From NCBI GenBank assembly GCA_963921425.1, contig OY992832.1:31577475-31641474 (forward strand): a stretch of DNA of 64,000 nt. Direction: 5' to 3'. Positions 25,323 to 36,550 of the stretch are shown one piece after another (position 1 is the first letter of the stretch; every line of letters begins with the position of its first letter). This stretch comes from Dryas octopetala. Its lineage: Eukaryota; Streptophyta; Magnoliopsida; Rosales; Rosaceae. A program made the position numbers and the translations under genes. Below the pieces are notes generated by a model, which was not told the origin of the DNA, did not search any database, and saw only the letters and a program-made list of their open reading frames with translations.

Positions 25323-25331
25323 CAATTAGCC
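25317..25331 (+). promoter_or_regulatory. Candidate stop-codon readthrough site (UAG-CAA-UUA)
   Basis: The in-frame TAG separating protease from RT is followed by CAA TTA, the context of the best-known leaky UAG of plant RNA viruses (stop-CAR-YYA). The frame stays open on both sides, and no ATG start for pol is near. Inference: Gag-Pol is made by readthrough. Confidence 0.7.
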
Positions 25332-28300
25332 CTGGGGGCCCAAGATGAGCAAGAAGATATTGAAATCGATTTGGACCCTCAGGATAGTGACCCCAAGGGG
25401 GGCAAGGCAGAGGAAGAAACAGAGTTAATTGAATTGGACCCAAAGCTACCAGAGAGAAAGGCAAGGATTGGGTCCAGACTTTCCAAGATAGAAAAGGATC
25501 AGTTAATAGCGTTCCTACGGGAAAATAAGGATGTATTCGCATGGTCCGCTGGCGACATGCCCGGAATCGATCCGAAGGTCATATGCCATAAACTTATGGT
25601 GGATCCAAACTTCAAGGCGGTAATCCAAAAGAAGAGAAACTTTGCTCCAGAACGGTCCGCTATAATTGAGGCCGAGGTAGATAAGCTCAAAGCCGCCGGA
25701 TTTGTGGAGGATGTGTACCATCCGGATTGGTTAGCCAATGTGGTTTTGGTCCGAAAGAAAAATGGCAAGTGGAGGGTATGTGTCGACTTCACCGATTTAA
25801 ACAAAGCTTGCCCAAAAGATAGCTACCCCCTTCCACGGATTGATCAACTAGTGGATTCAACGGCGGGGCATCAACTTCTTAGTTTCATGGATGCTTATAG
25901 CGGCTATAATCAAATCAAGATGTATGGGCCGGATAAGGAGAAAACCTCATTTGTCATAGAGAGGGGGACCTATTGCTATAATGTAATGCCTTTCGGGCTT
26001 AAAAATGCGGGGGCAACGTATCAACGACTTGTGAACAAAGTCTTTAAGGACCTTATCGGAAAGACAATGGAGGTATACGTGGATGACATGTTAGTAAAGA
26101 GCCTACAAAGACACGACCATGTAAAGCATCTTGGGGAGGCATTTGAACTTTTGCGGAGGTATAACATGAAGTTGAACCCGGAAAAATGCACATTCGGAGT
26201 AGCCTCCGGAAAATTCTTGGGATACTTAGTAACTCAACGGGGTATTGAGGCTAACCCAGACCAAATAAGAGCAATCATGGACATGCGGTCCCCTCGCACT
26301 GTCAAAGAAATACAAAGTCTAACGGGCCGTGCTGCCGCCCTAAGCAGGTTCCTTTCAAAGTCGACGGATAAATGCCGCCCCTTTTTTCAAGCATTGAAAA
26401 GGAGCGGGGGCAGAATATGGAATGAAGAATGTGAAACGGCTTTTCAGGACCTAAAGACATATTTAAGCTCTACGCCTTTGTTATCCAAACCCTCCGCGGG
26501 GGAGGACCTATACTTATATTTGGGGGTATCCAGTCCGGCGGTTAGTTCGGCTCTGGTCCGAGAAGAGCAGGGGGCACAACACCCGGTATATTACACGTCA
26601 AAGGCTCTTCTCGACCCAGAAACTAGGTACCCAAAGATGGAAAAATTAATTTTGGCTTTGGTAAGCTCCGCTAGAAAGTTAAGGCCATACTTCCAGGCTT
26701 TCAAAATCATTGTGCGGACCGATTACCCGTTAAGGACCATTTTGCACGGACCGGATGCATCCTCGCGGATAACAAAGTGGGCAATTGAGCTAGGGCAATA
26801 CGACATAGTGTACCAACCACGAACGGCTATCAAAGCACAGGTCCTAGCCGACTTCATTGCCGAATTTACTCCCTCTGAAACGAAATTGTCGGACCCAATC
26901 AACCCAAATTCAGAACCGGACCCAACGGATCCTTATGCGTGGCACCTTCACGTGGATGGGTCCTCCAATAGCAAGGGGGCAGGCGCCGGCCTAGTTTTGC
27001 GCACTCCGGATGGATCCATAATGGAGCAGGCCTTGATATTAGGATTTCGGGCAAGCAACAACGAAGCTGAGTACGAGGCTCTCTTGGCAGGCTTAAGACT
27101 AGCATCCGAACTACAGGTCCGTAAATTAAATATATTTTGTGATTCTCAATTAATCGTGAACCAAGTGTTAGGTGAGTATGCGGCACTCAATCCAACCATG
27201 ACTCTCTACCTCACTAAGGCCAAAGATCTTCTCCAAAAGTTTCAAGAGTTCACACTCACACAGGTCCCTCGTAATCAAAATACCCATGCCGATACTCTGG
27301 CAAATTTGGGATCTTCCTTAAACTACCAACTTCGTCGGACCATTCCTGTGGAGTACTTGAAGGAGCCGAGTGTTCACAAGGTGGGGGCTCCATGCCTACC
27401 TATAGCTCTGGCACCATGTTGGATGGATCCAATCCTTGATTACATAAAGAATGGGACACTACCCCAAGACCGGGCGGAGGCTAGAAAATTACATTTAAAA
27501 GCGGCACGGTACGTGGACCATAATGGCAAGCTCTATCGTCGATCATATTCAGGACCTCACCTCCTTTGTCTCCACCCGGATCAGGTACGGTACGTTCTCG
27601 CAGAAATCCATGGGGGTAGTTGTGGGAATCATGCCGGAGGCAGGTCCTTAGCGCAAAAAGCCCTAAGTGAGGGGTACTATTGGCCAACAATGCACCAGGA
27701 TGCAAAGGAGTTCGTACAGAAATGTGACAAATGCCAAAGGTTTGCCATTATCCCAAAACAACCGGCAGAGGACCTAACCCCGCTTCGATCCCCTTGGCCG
27801 TTCATGCAATGGGGCCTCGACATCGTCGGACCCTTGCCAGATGCCACCGCCCAAAAAAGGTTTTTGTTGGTTGCTACCGATTATTTCACAAAGTGGATTG
27901 AAGCCGAGCCCCTTGCAAAAATTCGAGATAAGGAGGTAAAGAGATTTATATGGAGAAACATCATTTGTAGGTTCGGAATCCCTCAAACTTTGGTGTCCGA
28001 TAACGGCCTTCAGTTCACAAGTACGGAGATCACTGACTTTTGTAGATCTCTGAACATCAAGAACTTGATGTCAACACCCCGGTACCCTCAAGGAAACGGC
28101 CAAGCTGAAGCCTCCAACAAAACTATTCTGGACACGTTGAAGAAGAGGTTGGAAAGTGCCAAAGGCAAATGGCCCGACGAGCTACCTGGGGTCCTATGGG
28201 CATATAGGACCACCAAGCGGAGACCCACAGGAGAGACTCCTTTTTCTTTAGCATTTGGGGCGGAGGCTATCATACCAGTCCAAGTTGGGATGCCAACCCT

Positions 28301-28655
28301 CCGCACGGAGGATAGGACCCTTCAGCAAAATGCAGTAGAACTTCAAACGGACCTGGATCTATTGGATGAGCGAAGAGAGCAAGCACTAGTAAGGATTGCC
28401 GCCTATCAACAGCAAGTACGGTCCTATTACAATAAAGGCGTCAAACCAAGGACCTTTCAAGAAGGAGACCTTGTACTCAGAAAGGTGTTTCAAAACACGA
28501 AAGTCCCGGGCGCTGGCAAGCTAGGTCCTAATTGGGAAGGGCCATATCAAGTAATTGAAGTAGGAGGCAAAGGGACCTACTTACTCTCAAACATGGATGG
28601 CACCCCGATTAGAAAAAGGTGGAACGCCATCAACTTGCGTAAATACTACGCATGA
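25323..28655 (+). CDS. Pol polyprotein: RT, RNase H, second RNase H, integrase
   Basis: 1,110 codons, open directly from the codon after the TAG, with the stop at 28653-28655. Numbering from 25323: RT about 120-300 with VCVDFTDLN, FMDAYSGYNQI and catalytic YVDDM near 251; classical RNase H about 340-480; a second, archaeal-type RNase H about 537-670 (HVDGSSNSKGAG, NNEAEYEALLAGL, FCDSQL, ADTLANLGS); integrase from about 760 with an HHCC zinc finger (CDKCQ), core acidic residues in GLDIVG, SDNGLQF and GNGQAEASN (D, D, E), and a GPY-type C-terminal motif (NWEGPYQVIEV) near 1075. No frameshift or stop is visible, and the catalytic residues are intact, so the element could be autonomous. No ATG lies near the 5' border of the frame. 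Confidence 0.95.
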   Translation, partial: QLALGAQDEQEDIEIDLDPQDSDPKGGKAEEETELIELDPKLPERKARIGSRLSKIEKDQLIAFLRENKDVFAWSAGDMPGIDPKVICHKLMVDPNFKAVIQKKRNFAPERSAIIEAEVDKLKAAGFVEDVYHPDWLANVVLVRKKNGKWRVCVDFTDLNKACPKDSYPLPRIDQLVDSTAGHQLLSFMDAYSGYNQIKMYGPDKEKTSFVIERGTYCYNVMPFGLKNAGATYQRLVNKVFKDLIGKTMEVYVDDMLVKSLQRHDHVKHLGEAFELLRRYNMKLNPEKCTFGVASGKFLGYLVTQRGIEANPDQIRAIMDMRSPRTVKEIQSLTGRAAALSRFLSKSTDKCRPFFQALKRSGGRIWNEECETAFQDLKTYLSSTPLLSKPSAGEDLYLYLGVSSPAVSSALVREEQGAQHPVYYTSKALLDPETRYPKMEKLILALVSSARKLRPYFQAFKIIVRTDYPLRTILHGPDASSRITKWAIELGQYDIVYQPRTAIKAQVLADFIAEFTPSETKLSDPINPNSEPDPTDPYAWHLHVDGSSNSKGAGAGLVLRTPDGSIMEQALILGFRASNNEAEYEALLAGLRLASELQVRKLNIFCDSQLIVNQVLGEYAALNPTMTLYLTKAKDLLQKFQEFTLTQVPRNQNTHADTLANLGSSLNYQLRRTIPVEYLKEPSVHKVGAPCLPIALAPCWMDPILDYIKNGTLPQDRAEARKLHLKAARYVDHNGKLYRRSYSGPHLLCLHPDQVRYVLAEIHGGSCGNHAGGRSLAQKALSEGYYWPTMHQDAKEFVQKCDKCQRFAIIPKQPAEDLTPLRSPWPFMQWGLDIVGPLPDATAQKRFLLVATDYFTKWIEAEPLAKIRDKEVKRFIWRNIICRFGIPQTLVSDNGLQFTSTEITDFCRSLNIKNLMSTPRYPQGNGQAEASNKTILDTLKKRLESAKGKWPDELPGVLWAYRTTKRRPTGETPFSLAFGAEAIIPVQVGMPTLRTEDRTLQQNAVELQTDLDLLDERREQALVRIAAYQQQVRSYYNKGVKPRTFQEGDLVLRKVFQNTKVPGAGKLGPNWEGPYQVIEVGGKGTYLLSNMDGTPIRKRWNAINLRKYYA

Positions 28656-29957
28656 GGGGCCCATAGTCCCCAAATAAATGCAAAAGAATGGGTGTTCACC
28701 CGAACGAAGGAGGGGATGTATTCCAACTACACTCCACGAAGGGAGCCGCATTCAACCTCAACGGCCGGACCTATCCTCAAGATGTACGGTCCTAACGAAT
28801 CGTAGAAACGAACGGTCCTCACCAAAAGCAATGAAGTAAGGTCTAGGATAAATACTCTAGACTAGTACCTTCAATTTGTAATGTGATCCCCATAGGAAAC
28901 CTATAGGTACATGAGGAGATCACCCTACATGGATGTAACATGGGTCTCAACCCATACTTCAAAATTGTAACATAAGCTCCGGCCATTTAAATTAATGTAT
29001 CATAGTTCATTCAAACTATATTGCATGTGGTTTTAGCTTATAACAAGTTTTTAATTGTGTCGTTTGTCTAAATAATTCTATTGTTAACCCGCCGGGGGCA
29101 ATGGAGATTAAGACAAATTCTACAAATTTCATGGTACCATGGCACTTAAGTCCATACTACAATGAAAAGGTCCGAGGTACCGCGGGTCACAGGCCTCACT
29201 GACCCAGGTACTATCGACTAAATGTGTGTTCTAAAGATGATCAGTCTACTTGGAACATCCGCACTCTTTTAGAACCCCACTCGGGGGCAACATTTGTTAC
29301 TATCGGCCCGAACTCATTAAGGGCAAGGCCCTATGATGGAAGGTCTCTAGTTCAATAACAAAACATTGTCAAAATTTATTCGAGCCACGTACCTCGTAAA
29401 ATAAATGGGGGCATAGGGGAAGGAACTTCGAAAGTATTTTTGGGTCCTATTTGTGACCACAAGAAAGCCCCGGATGCATTTATTTAGCAAAATTATAAAC
29501 GACAATTAATATTAGCAAATTTAATTGTCGAGGTTAATTCTTGCAAGTTAATAAACTAGTTCGAGCTGGCGAGCCGATTGATTTTTGAGGTTCGATCCTC
29601 CGTGCAAGTAAGATTTTCTGCTTAAAGGGACCTCGAGATAGCTCCGAAAATCTTCCTTAGTACGGCCCAACTTGGGAGACTCTATTAATTCAACGGTTAC
29701 CCTCCGTGTTGCAACGGACCCATGAGATCGTTATTTTTTGCAAATAAATGGGCGGACCCATAAGGTTGGGATAGTCGTCGTGCTTTGCTTACATCACATA
29801 AATTAAGCATGTGAAAATGTGAAGAATCCAAAGGAAAATAACTTGAAATTGTAAGTGCATTGGTACCTTGAAATAAAGGGTCCAACAAATAATTCTCAAA
29901 TACAAACAATACGGCCCCATCGGGCATGAACAAAATAAAAGTCTAGCATATAGGAGA
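28656..29957. other. Non-coding spacer between pol and the antisense ORF
   Basis: 1.3 kb inside the Tat element with no ORF of note on either strand. GGAGGGGATG near 28710 resembles an internal polypurine tract. The function is unknown. Confidence 0.6.
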
Positions 29958-32132
29958 TCAAGGTGCTATAAAGGACTTCGGGCCCGAACCATTGGAGGTG
30001 CCGGCGGTATCCCTTGCCGCGGATGGGGTCCTATCATCATCGGAGAGTTTCTCCTCGGAAGCATAGGCGGTGGCATTAGAGTTCAACTCGGAGCCCTCCA
30101 AGTCCTCGGAGGTATCCACTTCGGCGGCCCATTCTTGAATTTTATCTTCATCCCAACCATATTTGTGGGGCTTGCCAACCATCCGGTAATAGTAACCCAT
30201 ATTAAATTCATCCACCAAAGCCTCATCAAGTTGTTTTTGATAAAAAGCTTGCATGGAAGTTTTGGCCCTTTCAACGGCATCCTTAACGGCGGCCCTTTCA
30301 TGCACCGAGCATTCTTGAATTCTTTGAGCCATCTCCTCTTCCTTCGCATGCAAGGACCCTTGAGCTTTGGCTAACTCTTCTTTCAAAGATCGGATGGTAT
30401 CATTAAGCTCTAGGATTTTGGCGGACCGATTGTCAAGTTCCGACCGGACCGTTACGAGCTCTCCTTCAATCTTAGTATGAGCAATTCGGTACTCCATGGC
30501 AGAACTTTGGCATGAATCAATTTCCAGGCGGTAAGTCTCAAGTTCGGCTCGGTCGTTTTCCTTGGCATCTTCCATGGCTTCGATGTATCTATCCATCATG
30601 GCTCCCATCTACACAAAACAAAACAACAAAAGCATCACTCCAAAGTAGATTAACAACAAGTCTAAAGAACCCAAAACAAAGAAATGGTTTCGGGAAGAAA
30701 AAATGGAACGTACCGAATATCTAAGTGCATATAGCTTTTCTTTCGTTTCGGAGGCATCATACCTCCGCAGCTCGGAGGCATCAAGGGGGAGAACGGACCC
30801 TTTCATTAAAGCCGTAGCCACCGAATCATCCGACAAGCCGGATGAATCGCATTTCACGGCCCCATCCTTAGCTATGAAATGGGGGCACCAAACCTTTGAA
30901 GAATGGAGGGGAGGATGGGACCGGATGGGGGAAGCATCCCCCGCGAATCCCCCGTCATCTTTCAAGGGCGACGGGCCGGCGGTAACATTCTCATATGGAC
31001 CGTCTAACCCAAACTTTGGAGGCCCATCTTCAAGCATAAGTGTGGTGGTATCTTCACCTTCAAATTCGTCCACTAAAGGACTATTCTCTCCAACGGGGCG
31101 ACCCTTATTTGCATTGAAAAGGATGTATTTCTCCGGTACTTCCTTTCCCTTTGCTCCATCGGCTCCTTGTTTTGGCTTTTTAATAGGGCCCCTTTTCTTG
31201 CGATTCACTTGGAGGGGCGGTATCATTAATTCTAACTCCCCAATTTTAATGCCGTCACATGATCCCTCCGAATTGTTGGAAGCCGGACTATTCCTTTTTC
31301 CTCTCTTCCTCTTCTCCCCCGCTTCCCTTGGTTTGGGCAAGGATCCCATCGAATCAAATTGGGGAACAAGCATCTCCGCCGGAATATCACGCCTTGACAA
31401 AGGGGTGACGGAGTCTAACCCGCCGGGGGCATCACGGTCCGGATGCAAAATCCATCTAATGTCACGATGCTCCGGACTCACCACATGATACAATAAATCA
31501 ACAAGGTCCGCCCGGTAGCATTTCACAAAGTTCAACCCATCGAGGTCCATTACACCCTCCGGATTGAAAGTAGACGGGACCGGGGTGTCGTACCCATCAA
31601 CCACGTCTCCCCAATTTCCGGAAACAATCACCACATCATCGGTATGACTCCCCTCTTTACGGTCTAGATTAGTAAAAAGATTGGGCCGCTTGTTTTCGCG
31701 CCCTCGAAAGGCAACATACACCCGGCCATTTTCATGGGGACACACCCGAAACAAACTCCGAAATTCAGCCAAACCCAACTCAATCTCATAAAATCTAGTC
31801 AATTTTTCAAAACCCAAAAGCAATTTGTAGGAATTCGGAGTATATTGGCAAGGGGCTAACCCGTATAACATAAAAAACCTCCGTTGGAATCGGGAAAATG
31901 GGAATCTAGCTCCAATCCGAAACAGCCAAGGATAAAACTTGATGGGTCTCGCACCATTCACCACCTCGCAATCAATTTCGGCTTTCCCGGTAGGATCGAC
32001 TTCAATGGAGATGTCTTGGGGGCGATTTGGATAATGCTTGTCCAAAAATCTCTCAAGAATTCTTGGATCTTTCAGCCCAGAAGCAGTCTTTGGATTCACC
32101 ATTGAACACCGAAAATCATGTGGGTTCCGCAA
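29958..32132 (-). CDS. Two-exon antisense ORF of the Tat element
   Basis: Minus-strand exon 1 is 30714..32132 (473 codons) and exon 2 is 29958..30608 (216 codons plus stop). They are joined by an intron with TCG|GTACGT donor and TGTGTAG|ATG acceptor, giving about 689 residues. Residues about 40-160 resemble the 'putative gypsy type transposon' domain family (Transposase_28, PF04195): FPFSRFQRRFFMLYGLAP, QYTPNSYKLLLGFEKL, FRSLFRV. The middle is basic and low complexity (KRKRGKRN, NRKKRGPIKKPKQG). Exon 2 encodes a long charged coiled coil (about 480-610), then a YYYRMVGKP segment and an acidic tail. Extra antisense ORFs are known for Tat-lineage elements but have no established function. Exon 2 could alternatively be a separate ORF, since it begins with ATG. 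Confidence 0.8.
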
Positions 32133-32521
32133 GAAAAAGAGAGGGAGCAGCCGCTGGAGCTAGCAGCGGAATGGGCGGCGGTCGACGTCAGCAACGACGA
32201 TGCACAGGCCGAGCAACGATGGCGCCGAGGTGGGGCGCTGCAAGGGTGGTCGGACCTTTGAAGTGCTGGGGTCTTTGAAGTTTTTTTAGGAACAGAGAAA
32301 TTGCAGCGAACGCCACAGACGACGAAGGGGTTAGCGACGAGCAATGGCTTCGGCTCCAGCGAGTAGGCGAGCTAGCGACGACGGCGGCGATGGACCCAGA
32401 CGACGGCGGGTTGTGACGATGCGCTGGTGGCCGGATCTGGGAGTTCTTGGAGTGCTCTGGTTTTCTGAGAAAAGAGGAGGCTTAGGATAGGTGGTTGGGA
32501 GCTGTTTCAAAATGACAGAAA

Positions 32522-32529
32522 ATTTTATA
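32522..32529 (-). promoter_or_regulatory. Candidate antisense TATA box
   Basis: On the minus strand this reads CCTATAAAAT, about 390 bp upstream of the antisense ORF start. It suggests the antisense ORF has its own promoter. Positional inference only. Confidence 0.4.
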
Positions 32530-32771
32530 GGAGGTATAAGGTAAGTTGATAAGGTGGTTTTGGAGTTTGAAATTCAAAAAAAAAAATAAGTGATAAGGTG
32601 GATTTTAAAATTCAAAAGGGTAGGATAAAAGGATAAGAGCCCAAAAGCCTTCAAAAAAAAAAAAGGAGGAGGAAAAAATTTCGGACCTATGATGCACAAA
32701 TCCGGAGGGGCGCCATGGCATTTTTAGTCAAGAAAAAACACATCCCTTCTAATGGGTATTCAAGGGATGTA

Positions 32772-32785
32772 TTTTTGGGGGCAAT
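32772..32785 (+). other. Polypurine tract of the Tat element
   Basis: TTTTTGGGGGCAAT directly precedes the 3' LTR. It is a short G-run rather than a classical long purine tract, but it is in the right place. Confidence 0.6.
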
Positions 32786-33693
32786 TGTGGGACCATGGAT
32801 AAATTCTACATGGGACCTATGTCACAAGTTTGAAGTGGGTCCGAAAAGAATTAGAGAAAGGCATAGGGCCCCTAGATATTATATGAAAAGGGGGTACCTT
32901 GACTTAGAGGATGGGACCTATACCCTTATAAATATAATGGGACCAATAAACAAAGGTTCTATCACCTATAACAAAGGGGGTGCCTTGATTTAAAGAATAG
33001 GACCCATACTTGTGAAAGTCTAAAAGGGTCCTATGGATGAGGCACCATCACCAACAACGCCGGGGATACAAACACCATAAAATTGGAGGACCCATTGAGC
33101 ACAGAGTAAGGGGAACAATCGCCACACACACTTAGGAGGGCTGGATGCTTCCAAATGTATGAATACATCCAAATCACTGGAACCACCCGACCCCATGGAT
33201 CCATCCAAGCTCGCGGATGGGTCCATGCTCCTACCCAAACTCGCGGATGCTTCCAATTACAAGCACACGGAGGTATTACTATACAAACCACGTCTAAAGG
33301 GACCTAAGAACTTCATGTTCTACTAGGAAACCAATTCCCATACGAATTAAATGGCTTGAATCCTCTCCAAACAAGGATTCAGGTATAGGAGTTCAATCCA
33401 ACATGGATTATACTTCCCGGTGATTACAAGTTTAAATCAACTTACAATCCTAAGGGCATAGGGATTAAATCATCCCCTATAAATAGACTCTCATAAGATC
33501 ATTCAAAGGTACGTAATTCTAGAGCTCTAAGCCCACTGCTTTGAGTTGATATTGATCTTGCTTACTGACTTGACCGTCGGAGAGCCTTTGGCCGACACCA
33601 CACCGGTGTCACCATACCTCCGAAGGTTTTTCTTGTGTTTACAGGACCCATCGTTTTCTGAGTTTAGCTACTTGGAGAATTCGTGTTACAACA
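32786..33693 (+). repeat. 3' LTR of the Tat element
   Basis: 908 bp, same length and borders as the 5' LTR. No mismatch was found in the segments compared by eye. Confidence 0.95.
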
Positions 33694-34663
33694 ATGGACT
33701 TTTACAAGCAAAGGGACCGGATGCTTAAGACTCCAAGAATTTAAAGACCTACTAAAATATGAAATGGCAACTAGTCACCCGAATCACCATAACAAGTACG
33801 CGGATACATTCGTACCCACGCCTATAGGGGCCTCCCTCATAATTCGAAACCCAAGGGACTTGGTGTAACATCTTGAATTTTTCTAATTATATCGCGTGTT
33901 GACACGTGTTTTTCGAATTTCTTTTGTACTTAGAAATTTAAGGTTTCTTAAAGGAAATGGAGTTTCCTTTGTCTTTTGTGTAACTAACTTGTACCATTAG
34001 AGATTTAGAGTTGAGTTCTAGTACCCTTAAGTATAATTTTGGTGATAATCAAGTTAAAATTAATTTTTGAAATTTAAATCCATTGGAGTTGAATTTTCCT
34101 TAATTTTTCTGGAGAACAATTTATTATTTTGAGGCTACAGAAAATTAAGATTAATTACTACAAGTCCATAAGAATTTTCGGGGAATTATTTGGAGTCTTG
34201 AGCTATTTTTGGTGATTTTACGAAGTTTAAAGAAAATAGAAAAATATGAGAAATAAAAGAAAAACAAAAGAGATTGACTGGGCCGACAACACACCACATG
34301 GCGCGCTGCGATTGGCCCAGCCCAGCTGATGAGGTGCCACACAGGTGTAAGCGGACGGGCTCACGGAGTGCAGTGTGGGCGCGTCATATCGGATCGTCTC
34401 CCACGATCTAATCTCCACAATTCAGCTTCATTTAAGTGAAGCAATCGTGGCCGTTGGTTCCTTTAAAGAACCAGTCACTGTGCGAAATGGGTCACACAGC
34501 CCGCGTGTCTTCAATCGGGTCGACCCACGAGTATTTTGTGTCTGTAAACGGGTTTCCAACCGGGTTTTCACAACCCAATTTAGATTTTAAGCCTTTTTTG
34601 TGAGTTTTTAGTACAATTTGTCCCACATTGAAGATTTACAACTTCTTCTAACCCTCTAGTGTC

Positions 34664-34671
34664 TATAAATA
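34664..34671 (+). promoter_or_regulatory. TATA box in the 2.9-kb solo LTR
   Basis: TATAAATA, 800 bp into the LTR, consistent with a long-LTR promoter. Confidence 0.55.
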
Positions 34672-35964
34672 GAGACTTTTGTCCTTCATTTTCACTTATA
34701 CCACCAAGTGAAGTTAGAGTTACTCATTCCTTGGTTGTTTGGAAGTCTCTCTAAGAAGAGACATACCAAAAGAGAAGAAAATTTTCATAGTTTAAATTTT
34801 TGAGAGTGCAAGGAAGAGTCCCTAGGAGTGGAGTCTAGCTTTGGAGGTCTACAATCGAGTTAGTATTTTAATATTTCTACTTTATTCATCTATTTTTAGG
34901 CTTTAATTTTAGGATGCATGCTTAGATTAACTAAGTAAGATTTATTTATTAATTAAGCATGTCTAGTTTTATTTTGGAGATTTAGTTGTTTAATTAAAGG
35001 TAATTAGCATGCTAGGAGTAGCAAGTTTCTATTGTAGAGATTAAGTTTGATTAATCTAAATTAATTTGAGGATTTGCTTTGAGTTAGAGCAATTAGTCAA
35101 GTGATTTGACTTTAGAATAAAACTTGAAACTTGAAACTTGTAAACTCTTAAATAGTTTCTAAAGAGTAGAATATAGTTCACTTATGACTAGTGACTAGCG
35201 ACGTGTGACTAAAGGAGATGTCATATTATCTTCCCTTATTGTTAATTGTCCATAACTTAAAATTTTTCTCTTTTGTCGATTTTGTTTCTATCGAATTACC
35301 TAGTTACCCAATTGATGAGTTATTAAGAGGTTAAAGTTGTCATATCATCTAGTTACGGAGAATTTGCCAAGATAGGACCGTGCACGAACATGAAAAGCTT
35401 GTGGAAGAGAATACTTGAAGAGCATTGGATTCCAGGTAGGAGGATTTATCATACATTCCTGACTATGGACTTTGTGTGTGTATGTGTAGTTCTTTTTAAA
35501 AAAATAACTGCGATAACATGCTATTATGCTTATTGTGTTTACTCTGAGAGTTAAGGTAGCCTCGTCGGTGACTTTGGGTTCAAGTTCCTAAACATTCTAG
35601 AAGAATTGATCTGTACATTATGAGGAGTTCAACCAGGCTAACACGTGGCTACGTGTGCTTGTGCAAAGCGGGGACCTATGATTGATTAGGTGGCAGTGAT
35701 ACGGTTTCTCAATTGCGAGTTCTTATTTCTGTTTACCATGGAACTTTCACTATGGATGCTATTTCTTTAATAGCAGGCTATAGTCGTACCTAATGTGTAT
35801 CGACCATATGAGTTTTTATGCATGTTTACCATATACTGCTGCAACTGAGGTGTTAAATTGATTTTGTGGAAATGCTTTGAGATTAATTTTGGAAATCAAT
35901 CTTTCACAGGGAAATGTTTTTAAAAGATTTTCAAACCTAGTAGGATCCCCTAAGGTAAGCTATG

Positions 35965-36550
35965 ATCATATGTGATATTTACCTCCTACTTTCTTTGTTT
36001 TGTTTTCTTTTCTCTTACTTATGCAGATTTGCTTCTAGGATGAGATCTCGATTGAGGGGTGCAGCTTGAATTCTCTTGTCGGGTGTCTTAAGGTCTCTGT
36101 ATTCATGTCTTTTGCTTTGCAGCGGTTCTTGCTTTCCCATGAGTGTTTTCCATTAGGAACCTATTTTGAACAATGATATATTTTGGTTTAATCATTTTGT
36201 AAACTTATGTGAGTTTTACTTATACTTTGGTAATTCCCTTTCTGAGGTGTTGCTTTAATCATATGTGATATTTACCTCCTACTTTCTTTGTTTTGTTTTC
36301 TTTTCTCTTACTTATGCAGATTTGCTTCTAGGATGAGATCTCGATTGAGGGGTGCAGCTTGGATTCTTTTGTCGGGTGTCTTAAGGTCTCTGTATTCATG
36401 TCTTTTGCTTTGCAGTGGTTCTTGCTTTCCCATGAGTGTTTTCCATTGGGAACCTATTTTGAACAATGATATATTTTGGTTTAATCATTTTGTAAACTTA
36501 TGTGAGTTTTACTTATACTTTGGTAATTCCCTTTCTGAGGTGTTGCTTTA
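35965..36550 (+). repeat. 293-bp tandem duplication inside the solo LTR
   Basis: Two nearly identical copies, 35965..36257 and 36258..36550. They differ at only a few positions (for example GCAGCTTGAATTC against GCAGCTTGGATTC). Confidence 0.9.

Larger units (their letters stand above)
21743..33693 (+). mobile_element. Full-length Tat-lineage Ty3/gypsy retrotransposon
   Basis: An 11,951-bp element with two 908-bp LTRs and the perfect 5-bp target duplication ATGGA (21738..21742 and 33694..33698). Order: 5' LTR, primer-binding region, gag-protease, UAG stop, pol with RT, RNase H, a second RNase H and integrase, about 1.3 kb spacer, a two-exon antisense ORF, a polypurine tract (TTTTTGGGGGCAAT) and the 3' LTR. 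The second RNase H and the antisense ORF after pol place it in the Tat lineage (Ogre/Retand relatives). All stretches of the two LTRs that I compared are identical, so the insertion is recent. Confidence 0.95.

Noticed and set aside
30703..31488. 261-codon plus-strand ORF
   Set aside because: It is the opposite strand of the antisense exon 1, which has a domain, a proper splice site and higher coding plausibility.
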